A stretch of 64,000 nt of DNA from Pseudo-nitzschia pungens (GCA_037355855.1 CM074766.1:2418001-2482000); one strand, 5' to 3'. Shown: positions 1 through 11,100, numbered from the stretch's first letter. A program made the numbers and translations. Notes: a model not told the origin generated them from the letters alone.

Positions 1-263
1 TAGTGTAGGAACTAGTCTTCTTCTTTTTTGACACCAACACACCACTCCTTCTCATTTCACCCCGGACCATGGTGATTGCCCAAATCCTGTTGCAACAGCT
101 CCTTTGAACCCAACTTTCTTGTCCAGAGCAACCCTTTCATCATTTTGAGGTCTAGGGCCTTTTTTCGCTGGAAAATCCACGGCAGAAAGCAATTTTTCGA
201 ACTGCTTCTTATTTCGACTGACGAGACGAGAATTCGACAATCCGACGATCCGACGATTCCACC
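1..263 (+). repeat. Left long terminal inverted repeat with promoter/5' UTR
   Basis: This arm is an imperfect inverted copy of 4087-4386. The best shared block is 34 identical bases, 64-97 here and 4252-4285 on the other side. A second similar block around 101-145 includes TTGTCCAGAGCAA. The arm ends with a TTCCACC Kozak-like sequence directly before the transposase ATG at 264. The outer part (1-63) is shorter than the matching outer part on the right, so indels separate the arms. Confidence 0.85.
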
Positions 264-1361
264 ATGGTGAATGGCAATCCCCTGAAGAGCAATAAGGTCC
301 AGCCTCCTCGCCAAACCCCTAGATATGCCACTATTACAGCCATTCCTATCCCTAGAAATGGAGGGAATGGCTATTCGGAGGACATGAGGAGACACACAGT
401 AGTGAGATACGAGGAAATTGGAAAGAATATCAACGATATCGAGACTCTTCCACACTCGTCAACTGCCAAACGCTACAACAGACGAATCAGAGAGTTGGGA
501 AGAAATGTTCGAATGAGACATACTGGAAATAAGCGGAAGGAAGGGATCCGAGGATACCCAATGTTCTTGCTTGCTGTATACCGGAAGATCTACCCAAAGG
601 CAACCCGATACGAGTGTATCGCGTTCCTTTGGAGATCCTACAGCAGCTACTTACCTGTCCCTCGCGTCTATTCTTTGAAGGATATTACAGAAGCAGAAAA
701 TGCGATTGGAATTAACAGAAAGAAGGGGTCTACAACAGCAAATCAAGCCTTCACTTTTCGGAATCGGTATAAAAGACACCGGTATTGGACGATGAATTAT
801 CCGCATGGAATTGCCGACATTCGAAGGGATGATATGATTGATGTGGATGAAGCAGGAATCAAGCTGGAGAACGCAAACAGGAGGATGGGCAAAGCATCCA
901 TTTGCGGGCGAGTCCGCCAGCGAGGGAACTATGGGCATGGTGTAAATCATACACTCAAGATGGCAATCAGTGGGGATCCCGAGGGACGCCGCTGGGTTAG
1001 ATTTGATACAACAGGGACCGACGCTATCTCTTTTGCTGCGTTTATCGAGAGCATCCTGGAATCACTGCCACCGGGTGTGGATGGCAATAGAAAGTGCTTC
1101 ATCATGGATAATTTGCTGGCTCACCATAACCCACTGACGCTAGGTGCAATTCTAGCTGCGGGGCACCGATTTGTATTTCGTGCCCCTTATTATCCGGTGG
1201 ATGGACCCATCGAGTATGTCTTCAATACCATTGAGATGGCGTTGAGCTACAAGATGTACGATATCTCCAACCCGGCTGACCTGAGCCAGCAGTTGTATGC
1301 GATTATTAGGGGAATCCCTGAGTTCGTAAACTACTTTGCGAACGTTGGGTATACGAACTGA
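264..1361 (+). CDS. DDE transposase, Tc1/mariner-IS630 type
   Basis: This 365-residue protein is expected to bind the TIRs and cut and join the element. The catalytic core is readable: first Asp in IDVDEAG (about residue 195), second Asp in FIMDN (282), and Glu in PVDGPIEYVF (317). That gives DD34E spacing, as in Tc1/mariner. The histidine pair LAHH after the second Asp and the Pro-rich block before the Glu are family-typical. The N-terminal 150 residues are basic and probably bind DNA, but I could not place a clear helix-turn-helix. The start at 264 has a good CCACCATGG context at the inner edge of the left TIR. No frameshift or internal stop is present. Confidence 0.88.
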   Translation: MVNGNPLKSNKVQPPRQTPRYATITAIPIPRNGGNGYSEDMRRHTVVRYEEIGKNINDIETLPHSSTAKRYNRRIRELGRNVRMRHTGNKRKEGIRGYPMFLLAVYRKIYPKATRYECIAFLWRSYSSYLPVPRVYSLKDITEAENAIGINRKKGSTTANQAFTFRNRYKRHRYWTMNYPHGIADIRRDDMIDVDEAGIKLENANRRMGKASICGRVRQRGNYGHGVNHTLKMAISGDPEGRRWVRFDTTGTDAISFAAFIESILESLPPGVDGNRKCFIMDNLLAHHNPLTLGAILAAGHRFVFRAPYYPVDGPIEYVFNTIEMALSYKMYDISNPADLSQQLYAIIRGIPEFVNYFANVGYTN

Positions 1362-1375
1362 GTGTATTGTTGTGT

Positions 1376-1455
1376 CTCCACCATTGTCGATTGTCGAGTT
1401 CCCACCATTGTCGATCGATTGTCGCGTCTCCGGCTCCACCATGGTCGATTTCGAT
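1376..1455 (+). repeat. Minisatellite 3' of the transposase
   Basis: About two and a half degenerate copies of a unit containing CCACCATTGTCGATTGTCG, separated by GAGTTC or GCGTCTCCGG. The same unit occurs in opposite orientation at 2023-2158, so the two genes have inverted minisatellites at their 3' ends. Confidence 0.75.
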
Positions 1456-1975
1456 TTTGGTTGTATTTCTTAGAGGTGGTTTAGTGGATTTTGCTTTTGC
1501 AGAGTTGCAAAAATAGAAATAATGAATTAGAGTTTGCTCCAGTTTGCTCTACCAGTTGCTTCGAAATAGGTTTTCGCTTGTACCCAATAGCGCCGGCAGT
1601 CGATTACTCCTATGTCACTCCTGTGTCACTCCCACATCTTAAGTATCGAACACTTGTGGGAATCGATTATATCCATTTCCATTGGTGGATATCGAACATA
1701 GGTACATTAGAAAACCTTGGACGTCCAGATGGTGGGATTGAAGTCGACCGGCGCCGCAAAGTATAGAAGAACTACTGGGATTGAAGTCGGCGGACTTGTA
1801 ATCTGATAGGTTAGAGTTGTCTTTAGGTATTATTTATTTACAGGGGTGGATATCGAACATATGTTACATGAAAACTGGAACACCAAAACACGAATCGATC
1901 GATTGCTCTCAATCGATCCAGTAAGCAGCAGCAAGCAGCAAGCCCTTCATAATTTCTAATTCTACAAACAGCAAA

Positions 1976-1982
1976 CAGCAAA

Positions 1983-2010
<28 letters not shown>
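1976..2010 (+). repeat. CAG/CAA trinucleotide tract
   Basis: A run of AGCAAACAGCAGCAGCAG type, next to the minisatellite on the accessory-gene side. It lies outside any supported reading frame. Confidence 0.7.
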
Positions 2011-2013
<3 letters not shown>

Positions 2014-2022
2014 TTGGTTGCT

Positions 2023-2158
2023 GACAATGGTGGAGACGCGACAATATACAATCGACAATGGTGGAGACGCGACAATCGACAATGGTGGTGGAGACGCGAC
2101 AATCGACAATGGTGGTGGAGACGCGACAATCGACAATGGTGGTGGAGACGCGACAATC
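2023..2158 (+). repeat. 27-bp minisatellite 3' of the accessory gene
   Basis: About four to five head-to-tail copies of a 27-bp unit containing GACAATGGTGGTGGAGACGC; the first two copies have small deletions. The array abuts the stop codon of the - strand gene (2158-2160). Because 27 is a multiple of 3, the array is open in several frames and produces spurious ORFs on both strands. Confidence 0.85.
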
Positions 2159-4086
2159 TACTTGTTCTTCTTTGCCTTCTTCTTCAATGTGGAAGGGAAG
2201 GGAAAGAACTGATCAACAGCGCGCTTGAGTTGATCAGGACTCGCATTCTTGTCCGAGTCCAAGACACATTCGGCAATGTCCTTCACTCTTTCTATTGGAA
2301 GCTCACAGAAATGGATGGCATCCTGTACAACAGTCGATTCTGGAGAAGAGGGGATATCAGTATCAACGTTCATCACTGGTTCAGTGGCTCGACCAATCAA
2401 CCGGATCCGGGTTCGCCTCACAAAAGAAGAACGCGGCGTGTTGACAGCAGGCTTCTTCTTTTCTGATTTGGGTTTTTTATCATACGAAAGAACAGAGACA
2501 ACAGAATCGTCATCATCCAAATCGATCATCAGCTGGTGGTCCACCTGCGCTTGTGACGTTGCGGATGGCATCTTTACCCCGCCGTTCACTGCAGCGTTGA
2601 CAGAAAGAAAAGTCTTCATGGTTGCAGAGACCGGAATTTTATGCTGCGATTTCTTGGGGGGTGCCTTTTTCATGGTGGATCGATTCGGATCGAAAGGACC
2701 GAGAGTTGGCAGCGTTGCTGGAGGAGTTGCCATTGCTGGCGTTGCTTTGACCGGTGGGATCGGACTGATTGTTGCAGCCGAAGTGGTATTTCTTGGCGCT
2801 GGAGGTCTCATCTCCAGACGATTGTTTCTTGCCCTGAATCCTCCATTCTCTTTGCCAAGCAGACGCGTATCGAAAACAGCAGATCCACCGGGGAGGGCAA
2901 TATTGACCGCAGTCCCAGCAAAATCCCGCAGAGATGACAGGTTGATAGAAGGATCAGCCATCAACCTGCGACTTGCTCCCTGAAAATACAGATTCTCAGT
3001 ATGAAACACGTCACTAGCGTCAGTTTTTCCATTTCGGGCTTGGATAACTGCAGCTTGAGCAGCGTGCGCTTCCATTGCAGACGCAGCAAAGATTGATCCA
3101 ATTGCTCTCCCAGCCACAGCGTTGCCAGTGTCGATGTTTTCCTTGTCAGCAATCTTCTCTGCTCCCTTGTTGGTGGAAATCATGTCTACAGAATTTTTTT
3201 TATACGCGAAACTGCAATTACAAGAACAGACCGGGCACTTGCAATTGTTGTTGCTATCCAGTTTCGCACCACCATTCGCGTTGCAATCCCTACACGATCC
3301 ATTCCCAGCAGCATCCACACATCTGATCTGATGGCAATGGCATTGGAGGACTTCATGCTTGTATTGTGGCTTTGGGGGAGTCCGATTGCTTCTCTCGCCA
3401 ACGGCATTCGTATAATGCCCATTGTTGCTATTGTATTCCCTCATTTTGGCCTCGAAATCAGCTGCCAATGCTTTATTTCTATCCATTACAGCCGCATTGG
3501 TAGCCGGTTCGTCGACATAGGAATGACAACAGAAGGGGCATGTCCGGAGCGCAGGATCCGTTGGAAGTTTTCCCCCCCCTTCCAAAAAGAGCCGACTGAC
3601 TTCTTCTGGAGACTGCTTGATAAGGTAATTCTTGTTGTTGGCTTCGATTTGCTCTCGGACATCACTCATTAGTACAGTGTAGGCATCTCTGAAGAGGTTG
3701 ACGCGATCACCAATTTCTTTGATACCTCCTACCCTGACGTCGGACTTGTACAGAATTTCTGCAACGTAGAAAACAACCAATGCCACGTCTTCTTTTGACG
3801 TCTTGGCTCTGTGCAGAAGCGGTAGTTTAGTGAGTAGTTTGATATCGTCAGCAACTCTCTTTCTACTCTTCTGTATGAAGAATCCAATTATCAACTCATC
3901 ACCAATCTTCTTAATCCTTGCCAATTTCTCACTTTTCGTCCCCAAGAATTTCTTGTTATTTGCAAGCTTTTTCACTGCAATTTGCATGGTTTTTTCATCC
4001 ACTTGAGTTCTGTGGTTCAGTTGGCGCTCGATCTCTTGTTTTAGAGTCTCGTGGGATGCTGCTGGGGGCTGGATTTGTTGCGCCAT
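2158..4086 (-). CDS. Transposon-encoded Cys-rich accessory protein, unknown function
   Basis: The protein has 642 residues from the ATG at 4086; the frame stays open 53 codons upstream into the TIR. I chose 4086 because it has the same CCACCATGG context, at the same place in its TIR, as the transposase start. Residues 1-160 look helical and basic. Residues 183-291 hold a dense Cys/His cluster (CPFCCH, CHCHQIRC, CRDC, CKCPVCSCNC), likely a zinc-binding module. Residues 390-640 are disordered and Pro/Ser/Lys-rich, with a poly-Lys tail (KKKAKKNK) that could be a nuclear signal. No known catalytic motif is visible. Being inside the element suggests a role in DNA binding or transposition, which is inference. 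Residues 364-370 read ENLYFQG. Confidence 0.75.
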   Translation of the reverse strand: MAQQIQPPAASHETLKQEIERQLNHRTQVDEKTMQIAVKKLANNKKFLGTKSEKLARIKKIGDELIIGFFIQKSRKRVADDIKLLTKLPLLHRAKTSKEDVALVVFYVAEILYKSDVRVGGIKEIGDRVNLFRDAYTVLMSDVREQIEANNKNYLIKQSPEEVSRLFLEGGGKLPTDPALRTCPFCCHSYVDEPATNAAVMDRNKALAADFEAKMREYNSNNGHYTNAVGERSNRTPPKPQYKHEVLQCHCHQIRCVDAAGNGSCRDCNANGGAKLDSNNNCKCPVCSCNCSFAYKKNSVDMISTNKGAEKIADKENIDTGNAVAGRAIGSIFAASAMEAHAAQAAVIQARNGKTDASDVFHTENLYFQGASRRLMADPSINLSSLRDFAGTAVNIALPGGSAVFDTRLLGKENGGFRARNNRLEMRPPAPRNTTSAATISPIPPVKATPAMATPPATLPTLGPFDPNRSTMKKAPPKKSQHKIPVSATMKTFLSVNAAVNGGVKMPSATSQAQVDHQLMIDLDDDDSVVSVLSYDKKPKSEKKKPAVNTPRSSFVRRTRIRLIGRATEPVMNVDTDIPSSPESTVVQDAIHFCELPIERVKDIAECVLDSDKNASPDQLKRAVDQFFPFPSTLKKKAKKNK

Positions 4087-4386
4087 GGTGGAATTGTCGG
4101 ATTGTCGAAGAAGAAGAAGAAGGTCTCGTCGGTCGAAAAAAGAAGGAGGGGGTATTTTTGCTGCGGAGGTCAATTTTCCAGCAAAAAAAAGGCTCAGATG
4201 CACTCTCGATGCAAGGTTTGCTCTGGACAAGGAAATTGGGTTCAACAGGTGTGTTGCAACAGGATTTGGGCAATCACCATGGTCCAGGTCGGAATGAGAA
4301 GGTGTTGTCGAAAAGAATGAAAAAAATCAGTGCTCTGACAACGGTGTCGAAACAGAGCCTAATAGAGCACGATTGATCCTACACTA
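4087..4386 (-). repeat. Right long terminal inverted repeat with promoter/5' UTR
   Basis: Inverted, diverged copy of the left arm, ending TCCTACACTA. It leads directly into the accessory-gene ATG at 4086, preceded on the - strand by GACAATTCCACC. The outer part is about 40 bp longer than in the left arm and carries poly-A/T tracts. Confidence 0.85.
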
Positions 4387-5884
4387 AATTACGTAGAAAT
4401 TTGTACTACAGAGTTTTTGAGTGTTTGCGTCGAATCGACGTAAAAAAGCTTTTTAATCTGATTAAAAAGGTGGGGGGATCAGCTGATAGGAATTCCGTAG
4501 TAAGCCGACAAATCAATCATAATTCTTCAGAGCTCTTTTTTGTCAAAATTAATATGGATGTACTCGTGCTTGTCATTGTACGTGTTGTATCGATGATTCA
4601 TTCCCCGTATGGGTTCTTACAGCAGCAGTTCTGGTCACAATTTGTACCGTACCAAGTGAGGAGCAACTCTGTTGCGTGGTGGTACGATAGACCTCGTCCT
4701 GAATTTGTTACTAGTAACACTAGTAGTAGTAGAAGCATATCTACTCCGAGAAAACTTTTTCTGCAGAGTTCAGTTTGTGCTGTGCTATTGTGAGCGACCA
4801 CCAGCATTCTTGTTGGATTCATTCTCTTAAAGAAAGCTTATGTTACTACTATGTATGATTTATTTGTTCTCCTAGAATCCAATCAAGAATCATCTTTTGA
4901 GATGTCTTCTTAGATTCACCAATCACAAGTGACTGAAAGAGGGAAAGGGGGTACTGCTAGTACTACTCCTTTTAGAATATCTGTTTTGCTTCCTCTCTTC
5001 TCTAGGATGCCTCTGAGTCTTCTTTCTACACTTTCTCTACCCACTAACACCTAAACCTTTAGTGCGCAAGAAATACAGATGCAGTTTAGGGAGAAGTAGT
5101 AGTATCACTCCACCAATTCTCAAAGTGATGTTTTTCATCTTGTAATGATTTGTAGTAGTAGTAGTGCCACTACTAGTACTACTATTATGAACTCAAGGAT
5201 CCTTAAGCCAACTTGTTTTCATAGTAGTAGGACAAGTACTACATTGGCTGTTGCTAGTCCAGGTTGCTCTTCAACCATCAAAAAGTAATGGTACTGTAGT
5301 AAGCAACAAGCATTATTCTAGAGAAAGGGAATTTCACAGGAAGTCCTCTCACCACAATGAATAACATATTTTTGTTGATTGAAGGAAGGACTGTTGGTAT
5401 TCGTATGGAACGTACGAAAAATATACTCGTACCAGTTTTGCAGTTACGAATCACGATTATACGGGTGACGACAGACGATTAATGCCACTGGAACCATTTA
5501 CCCTTTTTGTTTCCACGATTCATACCTTTTTCTGTTCATTACTTCTAGAGAAAGTACGAGTAACCGTGTCATTTCCTCTGAAGATGGGAACCAAAGCGTT
5601 ATGTTTGCCTCCTCGTCGTCATCAAAATCCAGAATCCACCCATCAAGAGTGCATCGTCACGATGCATTGAATGTTTCTATATCTGCTTCTTGAAATTCAG
5701 AAAGTTGAGGTACAAGTACCACGATCAACATAAGAACTCACTGGCAACGCAATCCCCTTTTTCTTTTTCTCAGAAAAACTACGGCGACTGGCTCTTTCCC
5801 CGAATCACAAAACTTTTCTGTCACGACCGCCTTCTCGGTGGCTCCCACTTTCTGTCTTGTCCACCACCAGCATAAAGAACAAAC
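4387..5884. other. Intergenic region with TAG/GTA microsatellite tracts
   Basis: No supported gene. It has many short GTA/TAG tracts; near 5151-5186 GTAGTAGTAGTAGTG faces CCACTACTAGTACTAC, an imperfect inverted repeat. Frames of 60-130 codons (for example 4401-4793) lack protein-like composition. The right end is presumably the promoter of the ROK1-like gene. Confidence 0.6.
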
Positions 5885-8057
5885 ATGGACGAACTCTTCA
5901 AGGTTCTATCGTCCTCGGCACGCCTCGATAAGCGGAAACGCAAGAAGAAACGACAGCGCGACGAGGAATCCTTCGACGAGAGCAACGACATCAACGTCAA
6001 CGCCAACCACGACGAGGTGTCCTCGCGGGCCGTCCCCTCGCGCGATCGAACGGGAAAACGCGACACCAGCGAAAGCAAGCGGAGAGCCGTTCACAAGGAG
6101 CAAATGGCGGCCTTTCGTCGCTCCATGTCGATCAAGATCACCAACAAACAAGATGCGGACCTGCCCGACCCCATCTCGAGATTCGACGAGCTGGAGGCGC
6201 CCTCGTGGTGGAAGGGGAGGAGATCCAACAGCAGCAGCAGCGCCAGCAAGGGCGGCGACAACGACGACGCGGATGCTTCCGACAACGATAACGACGACGA
6301 CACGGCCGACGATTCGATCGACACGGTTGCGGTGGCTTCCTTTCAGGGCATTGCCAAAACGATTCAGCGGAACGTGGAGGCGGGCCGGTGGAAGGAACCC
6401 ACCCCCATTCAGATGCAGTCGATTCCGACCCTGCTGGAGCGGCGAGACTTGATCGGGGCCGCGCCCACGGGAAGCGGAAAATCCGGCGCTTTCATTCTGC
6501 CGGCGATATTTTTGAGCGGAGCTCCGTACCACACCTTCTACAACACCAAAGCCGGAATGGTCGGCAGCGACGAAAAGGCAGGGAAGAAATCGAAGAAAAA
6601 GAAACAGCAGTCCGCGCCAAAGACCGGCACCAAAGAGGGAGAGATTCGGTCCCTGATTCTGGCTCCGTCGCGCGAGTTGGCAGCTCAGTTGCACCGTGAG
6701 GTAGAGCGACTCGGCCTGGGAAAACCCGGTGGCATCTCGTCGCTCCTGTTGTCGAAATCGAACGCCGCCCAGGTGATTGCGGGAACCGCCGGTGGCAAGC
6801 GGGGTCTCGACGCCCTGGTGACGACTCCGCTTCGATTGGTGGATGCCATCGAGAAGGGACTGCGGCTCGACTCGGTCCGATTGGTGGTGCTGGACGAGGC
6901 CGATCGACTCTTGGATGCCGTGGATGGAAGCAAGAGAAACCAAAACAAAACCAAACACAGTCACAAGACGAAGGACGACAGCGACTCTTCCTCCTCCGAG
7001 GACGAAGACGACAGCAACGACGAAAACACGGAAGCCAACGCTCGGTCCTCCGGATCGGATCAGTCCCACACATTCCTGGTACAAATGGATCGCATCCTGA
7101 GCTCGATTCCGTCCACCGCCGTGCGGGCTCTCTTTTCCGCCACCGTGACTCCAACCGTGAAATCGCTGGCCGAGAACATTCTGCGCAATCCCGTGGATCT
7201 CAAGATCGCCACCGCGGGAAGCTCCGGGGGTGCCAACACCGATATCGAACAGGAACTGATGTTTGTCGGTCGGGAAGAAGGAAAACTGTTGGCCATGCGA
7301 CAGCTGAAGCAACGGGGCCACCTCAAGCCCCCCACGATTGTCTTTGTACAGAGCCAGGAACGAGCGACGGCACTTTTTTCCGAGCTCTTGTACGAGAAGA
7401 TGCACGTCGATGTCATCCACGCGGGACGATCGAGGACGGCTCGCGACAACGCGGTGGCCAAGTTCCGGAGAGGAGAAACCTGGGTGCTGATTTGGTAAGT
7501 GAACATGTTGTCGTGGTTTGTTCGTTTGTTCGTTCGTTTGCTTTTCATTTGTTTGCGACCACCACCGTGGAAAGTTTGGGACGCGGCAGCAGCAACTCAC
7601 ACACATTCCGAATTGGTTCGCTTCACATACCGCACCGCATCGCATCACACCACACGACAGCACGGATCTGGTGGCCCGGGGAGTGGACTTTCGAGCCGTC
7701 AACATGGTGATCAATTACGACCTGCCGACGTCCGGCATCACGTACGTGCACCGCATCGGACGGACCGGGAGAGCGGGCCGCAAGGGAAAGGCTATCACCC
7801 TGTTCACCGAAGCCGACTTTGACAATCTCCGAACCATTGCCAACGTCATGAAACAGAGCGGGTGCAAGGTCGAGGACTGGATGCTGCAGCTGAAGAAAGC
7901 CCCCGGTGGCAAGAACAAAAAGGGTCCTCCCCGCCGCGGCAAAATCGATACCACGTCGAGTTACGACAAGAAGAAACTGCACAAGAAGAAGCAGATGATC
8001 GAGGAAAGCAAAAAGAAGAAACGACGCATGGAGAACAAGGAGCACGCTAAGAATTAG
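5885..8057 (+). CDS. ROK1: DEAD-box RNA helicase, ROK1/DDX52 type
   Basis: Joined exons 5885-7494 and 7661-8057 (668 residues); the 166-bp intron starts GTAAGT, ends ACAG and restores [17 protein letters not shown]1/DDX52 is a nucleolar ATPase of the small-subunit processome that acts in 18S rRNA maturation. Visible motifs are the Q-motif region ([10 protein letters not shown]), Walker A APTGSGKS near residue 192, [12 protein letters not shown] in [10 protein letters not shown] near 336, SAT, and [11 protein letters not shown] near 566. INYDLPTS and the following [20 protein letters not shown] resemble ROK1 more than other DEAD-box families. The N-terminus is Lys/Arg-rich, then Ser/Asp-rich; a Ser/Asp/Glu linker follows DEAD and the C-terminus is poly-Lys, consistent with a nucleolar protein. 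The stop is 95 bp from the convergent VPS53 stop. Confidence 0.9.
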
Positions 8058-8152
8058 AAAAAAGTCTTTTGTGATCGTAGTACTCGTATGATGCACGTAG
8101 TCGTAACTTCAAAATTTAGTTGAAACGCACGAGGGCGTGTATCGAATCCACC

Positions 8153-11100
8153 TCAGCGGAACGCATTTCTAAAATCATTGACTCGTTGTTTCATTTGACT
8201 CATATCCACCCTAGAGGCCTGGTCTTGGACCGCCTGGAAGCGCTCGGAAACGATCGTAGCGGAAGTGACGTTTGCGGTGGCCCCCTTCCGTGCTTGCGCG
8301 GGATCCAGACCGAATTTCTCGAAGAGTTTCGCCTGCTGCGTTCGCTGGATTCCCTTCAGGGACATGACCTGTTGTAAATCGTGGGCCGTTCCACCGTGCC
8401 ACTGGTCCTTAAAGACGTCCACAAGGAGGTTCACGGGAGTTCCCGTCATCTTGAGGAGGAGCTCGATTTTCTTGAATTGTTTCTGAACCATTTTCGTGTA
8501 CATGGCGGGTGCAATCGTGGATCCCGTTGCCTTCCGTGACGTCGCCGAGGCAGAAGCGGGCGATTTTTCGAGGACGGGCAGTTTGAGAATCAGGGTCTTC
8601 AGATTGTAAACGTCCAGTAGCAACTGCTGTGACCCTTGTTCACTAATCGCCTTCAATCGCACCAGAGTGTCGTAATACGCCGTAGTGAACCCGAGTGCAA
8701 ATTTATCGCAAAAGTTTTGAAAGTACGATTTGGGAATGAGACCCCGTGCAGTGGACACGTATGGCTGGATTTCTTTGTGCATGTCCCGCACATAATCCGA
8801 CTCTTCGCCAACCTCTGTAAATGCTGCCCAGTTGGTAGAAGTCATTGTTCTCAGTGGTTCCTCCAGTCGATTCTCCATCCCGGACACCAATATGCGAATG
8901 CACTTGGCAGTGATTTCATGGAAGGCTGTCGAGTCGATTACGCAAGTAGGCAAGCACGACGAAAACAAAGAGCGTGAGACGATGCGATACGATACGAGAC
9001 GGAAGAGACAAAAAGACACAAAGAAACCCCCATCCCACCAGACACCTCGAATACGTACCCTCTTGGGTTCCCATCATGTCGATCTTCGATCGGAACTCCT
9101 CGTCGACCGTGTCTCGGATGAGATCCTCGAGGGCTTCTACCGTTTCGGCACAATATTCACAGGTTCCAATAACGTGGCACACGGTAACTTCTTCTCCCGG
9201 TGGTACCTTGTAGGAAGCCAACTGGGCCGGTGTCGATTCCTGTAGCTGCTTGTTGGCAAAGGGCACCGGTGGCATGTTCAGAGGACCGACGCTCTTTTGT
9301 GGCAGCGGCGGAGGGAGTTTGCGCGAGAGAACTTGGGAGTATTTGCGGAGAGACTCCTTGAAGGCCCGGTGGAGGAGATAAAAAGTGTTTCCCTTTGTGA
9401 GAGCGGTGCACCGGGTGATGCTCCCCTTGATGTAGACAAAGAGTTTGGTGGAACTCGTGTAGACGGGTTGGTTTCCCCGCGTGTCGACCGTCCTGTCTTC
9501 CAGCGCCGTAAACAGTTGTTCGTCCATGCTCTTCATCTCTAGGTCGATGTACGGTCGCATGTACTTGTCGAAGGCGCTCGACGCTACGCCCAGCAACGGA
9601 TCGACAGCTTCCTGAATCGTGGAGGCCCTTCCGTCGTCGTCATCGTCGTTCTTCTTGTTTGCATCGGAGGGATCCTTGGTTTTGGTGATGGGGGTCTTTT
9701 TGTTGGTGATGGACGACAAGGCCCCCTTTGAGTTGTTTGTACCTGTGTTAGCAGATGCGTTCTGGTTGGAATCCTTGCGGTGGTTGGGGTCCCGAAATTT
9801 CACGCCATATTCTCTCTGCAGAGCGCTGGAAACATCCTTTTCGAAAATAATGGTCTTCTGCAGGGTTTTCAGCAGAATTGTAGCATTGTTGGCGTCGGGA
9901 TCTTTCGTCGGTCCGTTGAACAACGCCAACAAGTGCCCGTGTGTCTGCTCGTTTCCGGAAGAGAGCGAAGCGAAAGAAAAATGGTGATGAGTTCAGTTTA
10001 GCAGCTCGTGGAAAATATCTTTCTTCCTCTTTCCAAATACTATAGTCAGAACATATGCATGCAACGCAACACAACACAATGCAACGCAACTCGACTCACC
10101 CGTCGCAAAAAGTTTTTCGTCAGGTGGTACTCCAGGTTCCAGTACGGGGGGAAAACCCCGGGGAACTTTTGCTGAATCTCGGTCAGCACGGTTTGAAACC
10201 ACAAGAATCGTTTCTCCACAAACTCCAGGGCGAATTCGGGTTTGACGTCCTGCTCGGGTGTCTCCGGCTGGGCCATAAAGCTCGAGACGCGGGCCTTTTC
10301 CTTGGGTTGTTCCTTGACCGGTTTGTAGATCTTGCTGTACTCGATCAGGTAGTCCTGCACGATGCCCGTCATGAATTCGATTCTGGCATCCTTTCCGATC
10401 GCATCGATCAACAGAATGCCGCCCGACATGGTGTCGGGCGACATGATGGGTGGCAACCGAATCTCCTCCTTGGTGGCCTCGGACGAATCGTCCTGCGACT
10501 CGCTGTTGTCGTCCGATTGGCAGAACGGATCGTCGGCCGGATCGACCAGCGATCGGTACTTGTTCTTTTTCTCGAACTCCCTCGTCCGCTCGACCCCAAA
10601 TCCCACCACGCGAAATCCCCGGACCAACCGAAACCGGAGCTCTCCCTGCAGATCGTCCACCTTGTTGCTGAGCAACCGCAGGGGCTCTACCTTGTGCGTG
10701 TAGGCCTCGAAATGCTTGAGCAACAACCGCGTCGCGTCCACCAGGTGGGAGGCCGATCGGTAGTCCGGATGGGGCTGCAGCAGGCAGGACTGCCGCAGTC
10801 CCTCGACGGCGTGGATCAGCATGTGCAGCCGCTTGAGGGTGGTGATGGTCCGCTGGAGGTGTCGCTTGGCGCAGTCCAGTCGCTTCATGTCCTTGGTGAT
10901 TTCCCGGACCGTCTTCTCGCTCTGGGAGGCCTTGGAGCGGACCTGCTGGATTCGTTTTTCCAGCGCCGCCACCGAGACCCGGGCGTCCTGCACGTGCCTC
11001 TGCGTCGCCTCCGCCGATTCGGACTGGCGCTGGAGCGCGTTCGAGATGCGGTCGTCCAGCCGGTTCATGCGCTCGCCGATCGCGTCGCGGATCTCGGGGA

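Larger units (their letters stand above)
1362..2022. other. Internal spacer between the two convergent transposon genes
   Basis: This stretch holds the 3' ends of both transposon transcripts and no convincing gene. It contains a short minisatellite just after the transposase stop (listed separately), a direct near-repeat of TGGATATCGAACATA at about 1686 and 1846, and a CAG/CAA-rich tract at its right end. A 91-codon frame at 1491-1766 has no recognisable features and is not called. Confidence 0.6.
1..4386. mobile_element. Two-gene Tc1/mariner-IS630-like DNA transposon
   Basis: The ends read TAGTGTAGGA at position 1 and TCCTACACTA at 4377-4386, so the tips are inverted copies. If the outer TA is the duplicated target, as is usual for Tc1/mariner elements, the TIR tip is GTGTAGGA. 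Inside lie a + strand transposase and a - strand Cys-rich protein, transcribed towards each other. The inverted similarity extends about 260-300 bp from each end. Both frames are intact, so the copy may be young or potentially autonomous. The left flank is outside the window, so the left boundary and target duplication cannot be confirmed. A second gene is unusual, because most Tc1/mariner elements carry only a transposase. Confidence 0.85.

Noticed and set aside
1909..2212. Repeat-peptide ORFs across the 27-bp minisatellite
   Set aside because: They are artefacts of a tandem array with a period divisible by three, adjoining a real stop codon.
2977..2997. Vector contamination as the source of the ENLYFQG motif
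   Set aside because: The flanking frame continues naturally on both sides and there are no tag, linker or plasmid sequences nearby.
4401..4793. 130-codon + strand frame next to the transposon
   Set aside because: No homology recognised, and it overlaps low-complexity TAG repeats.
5906..7714. 602-codon - strand frame opposite the ROK1-like gene
   Set aside because: It is antisense to a clear helicase and arises from GC-rich third positions; it has no domain and spans the intron.
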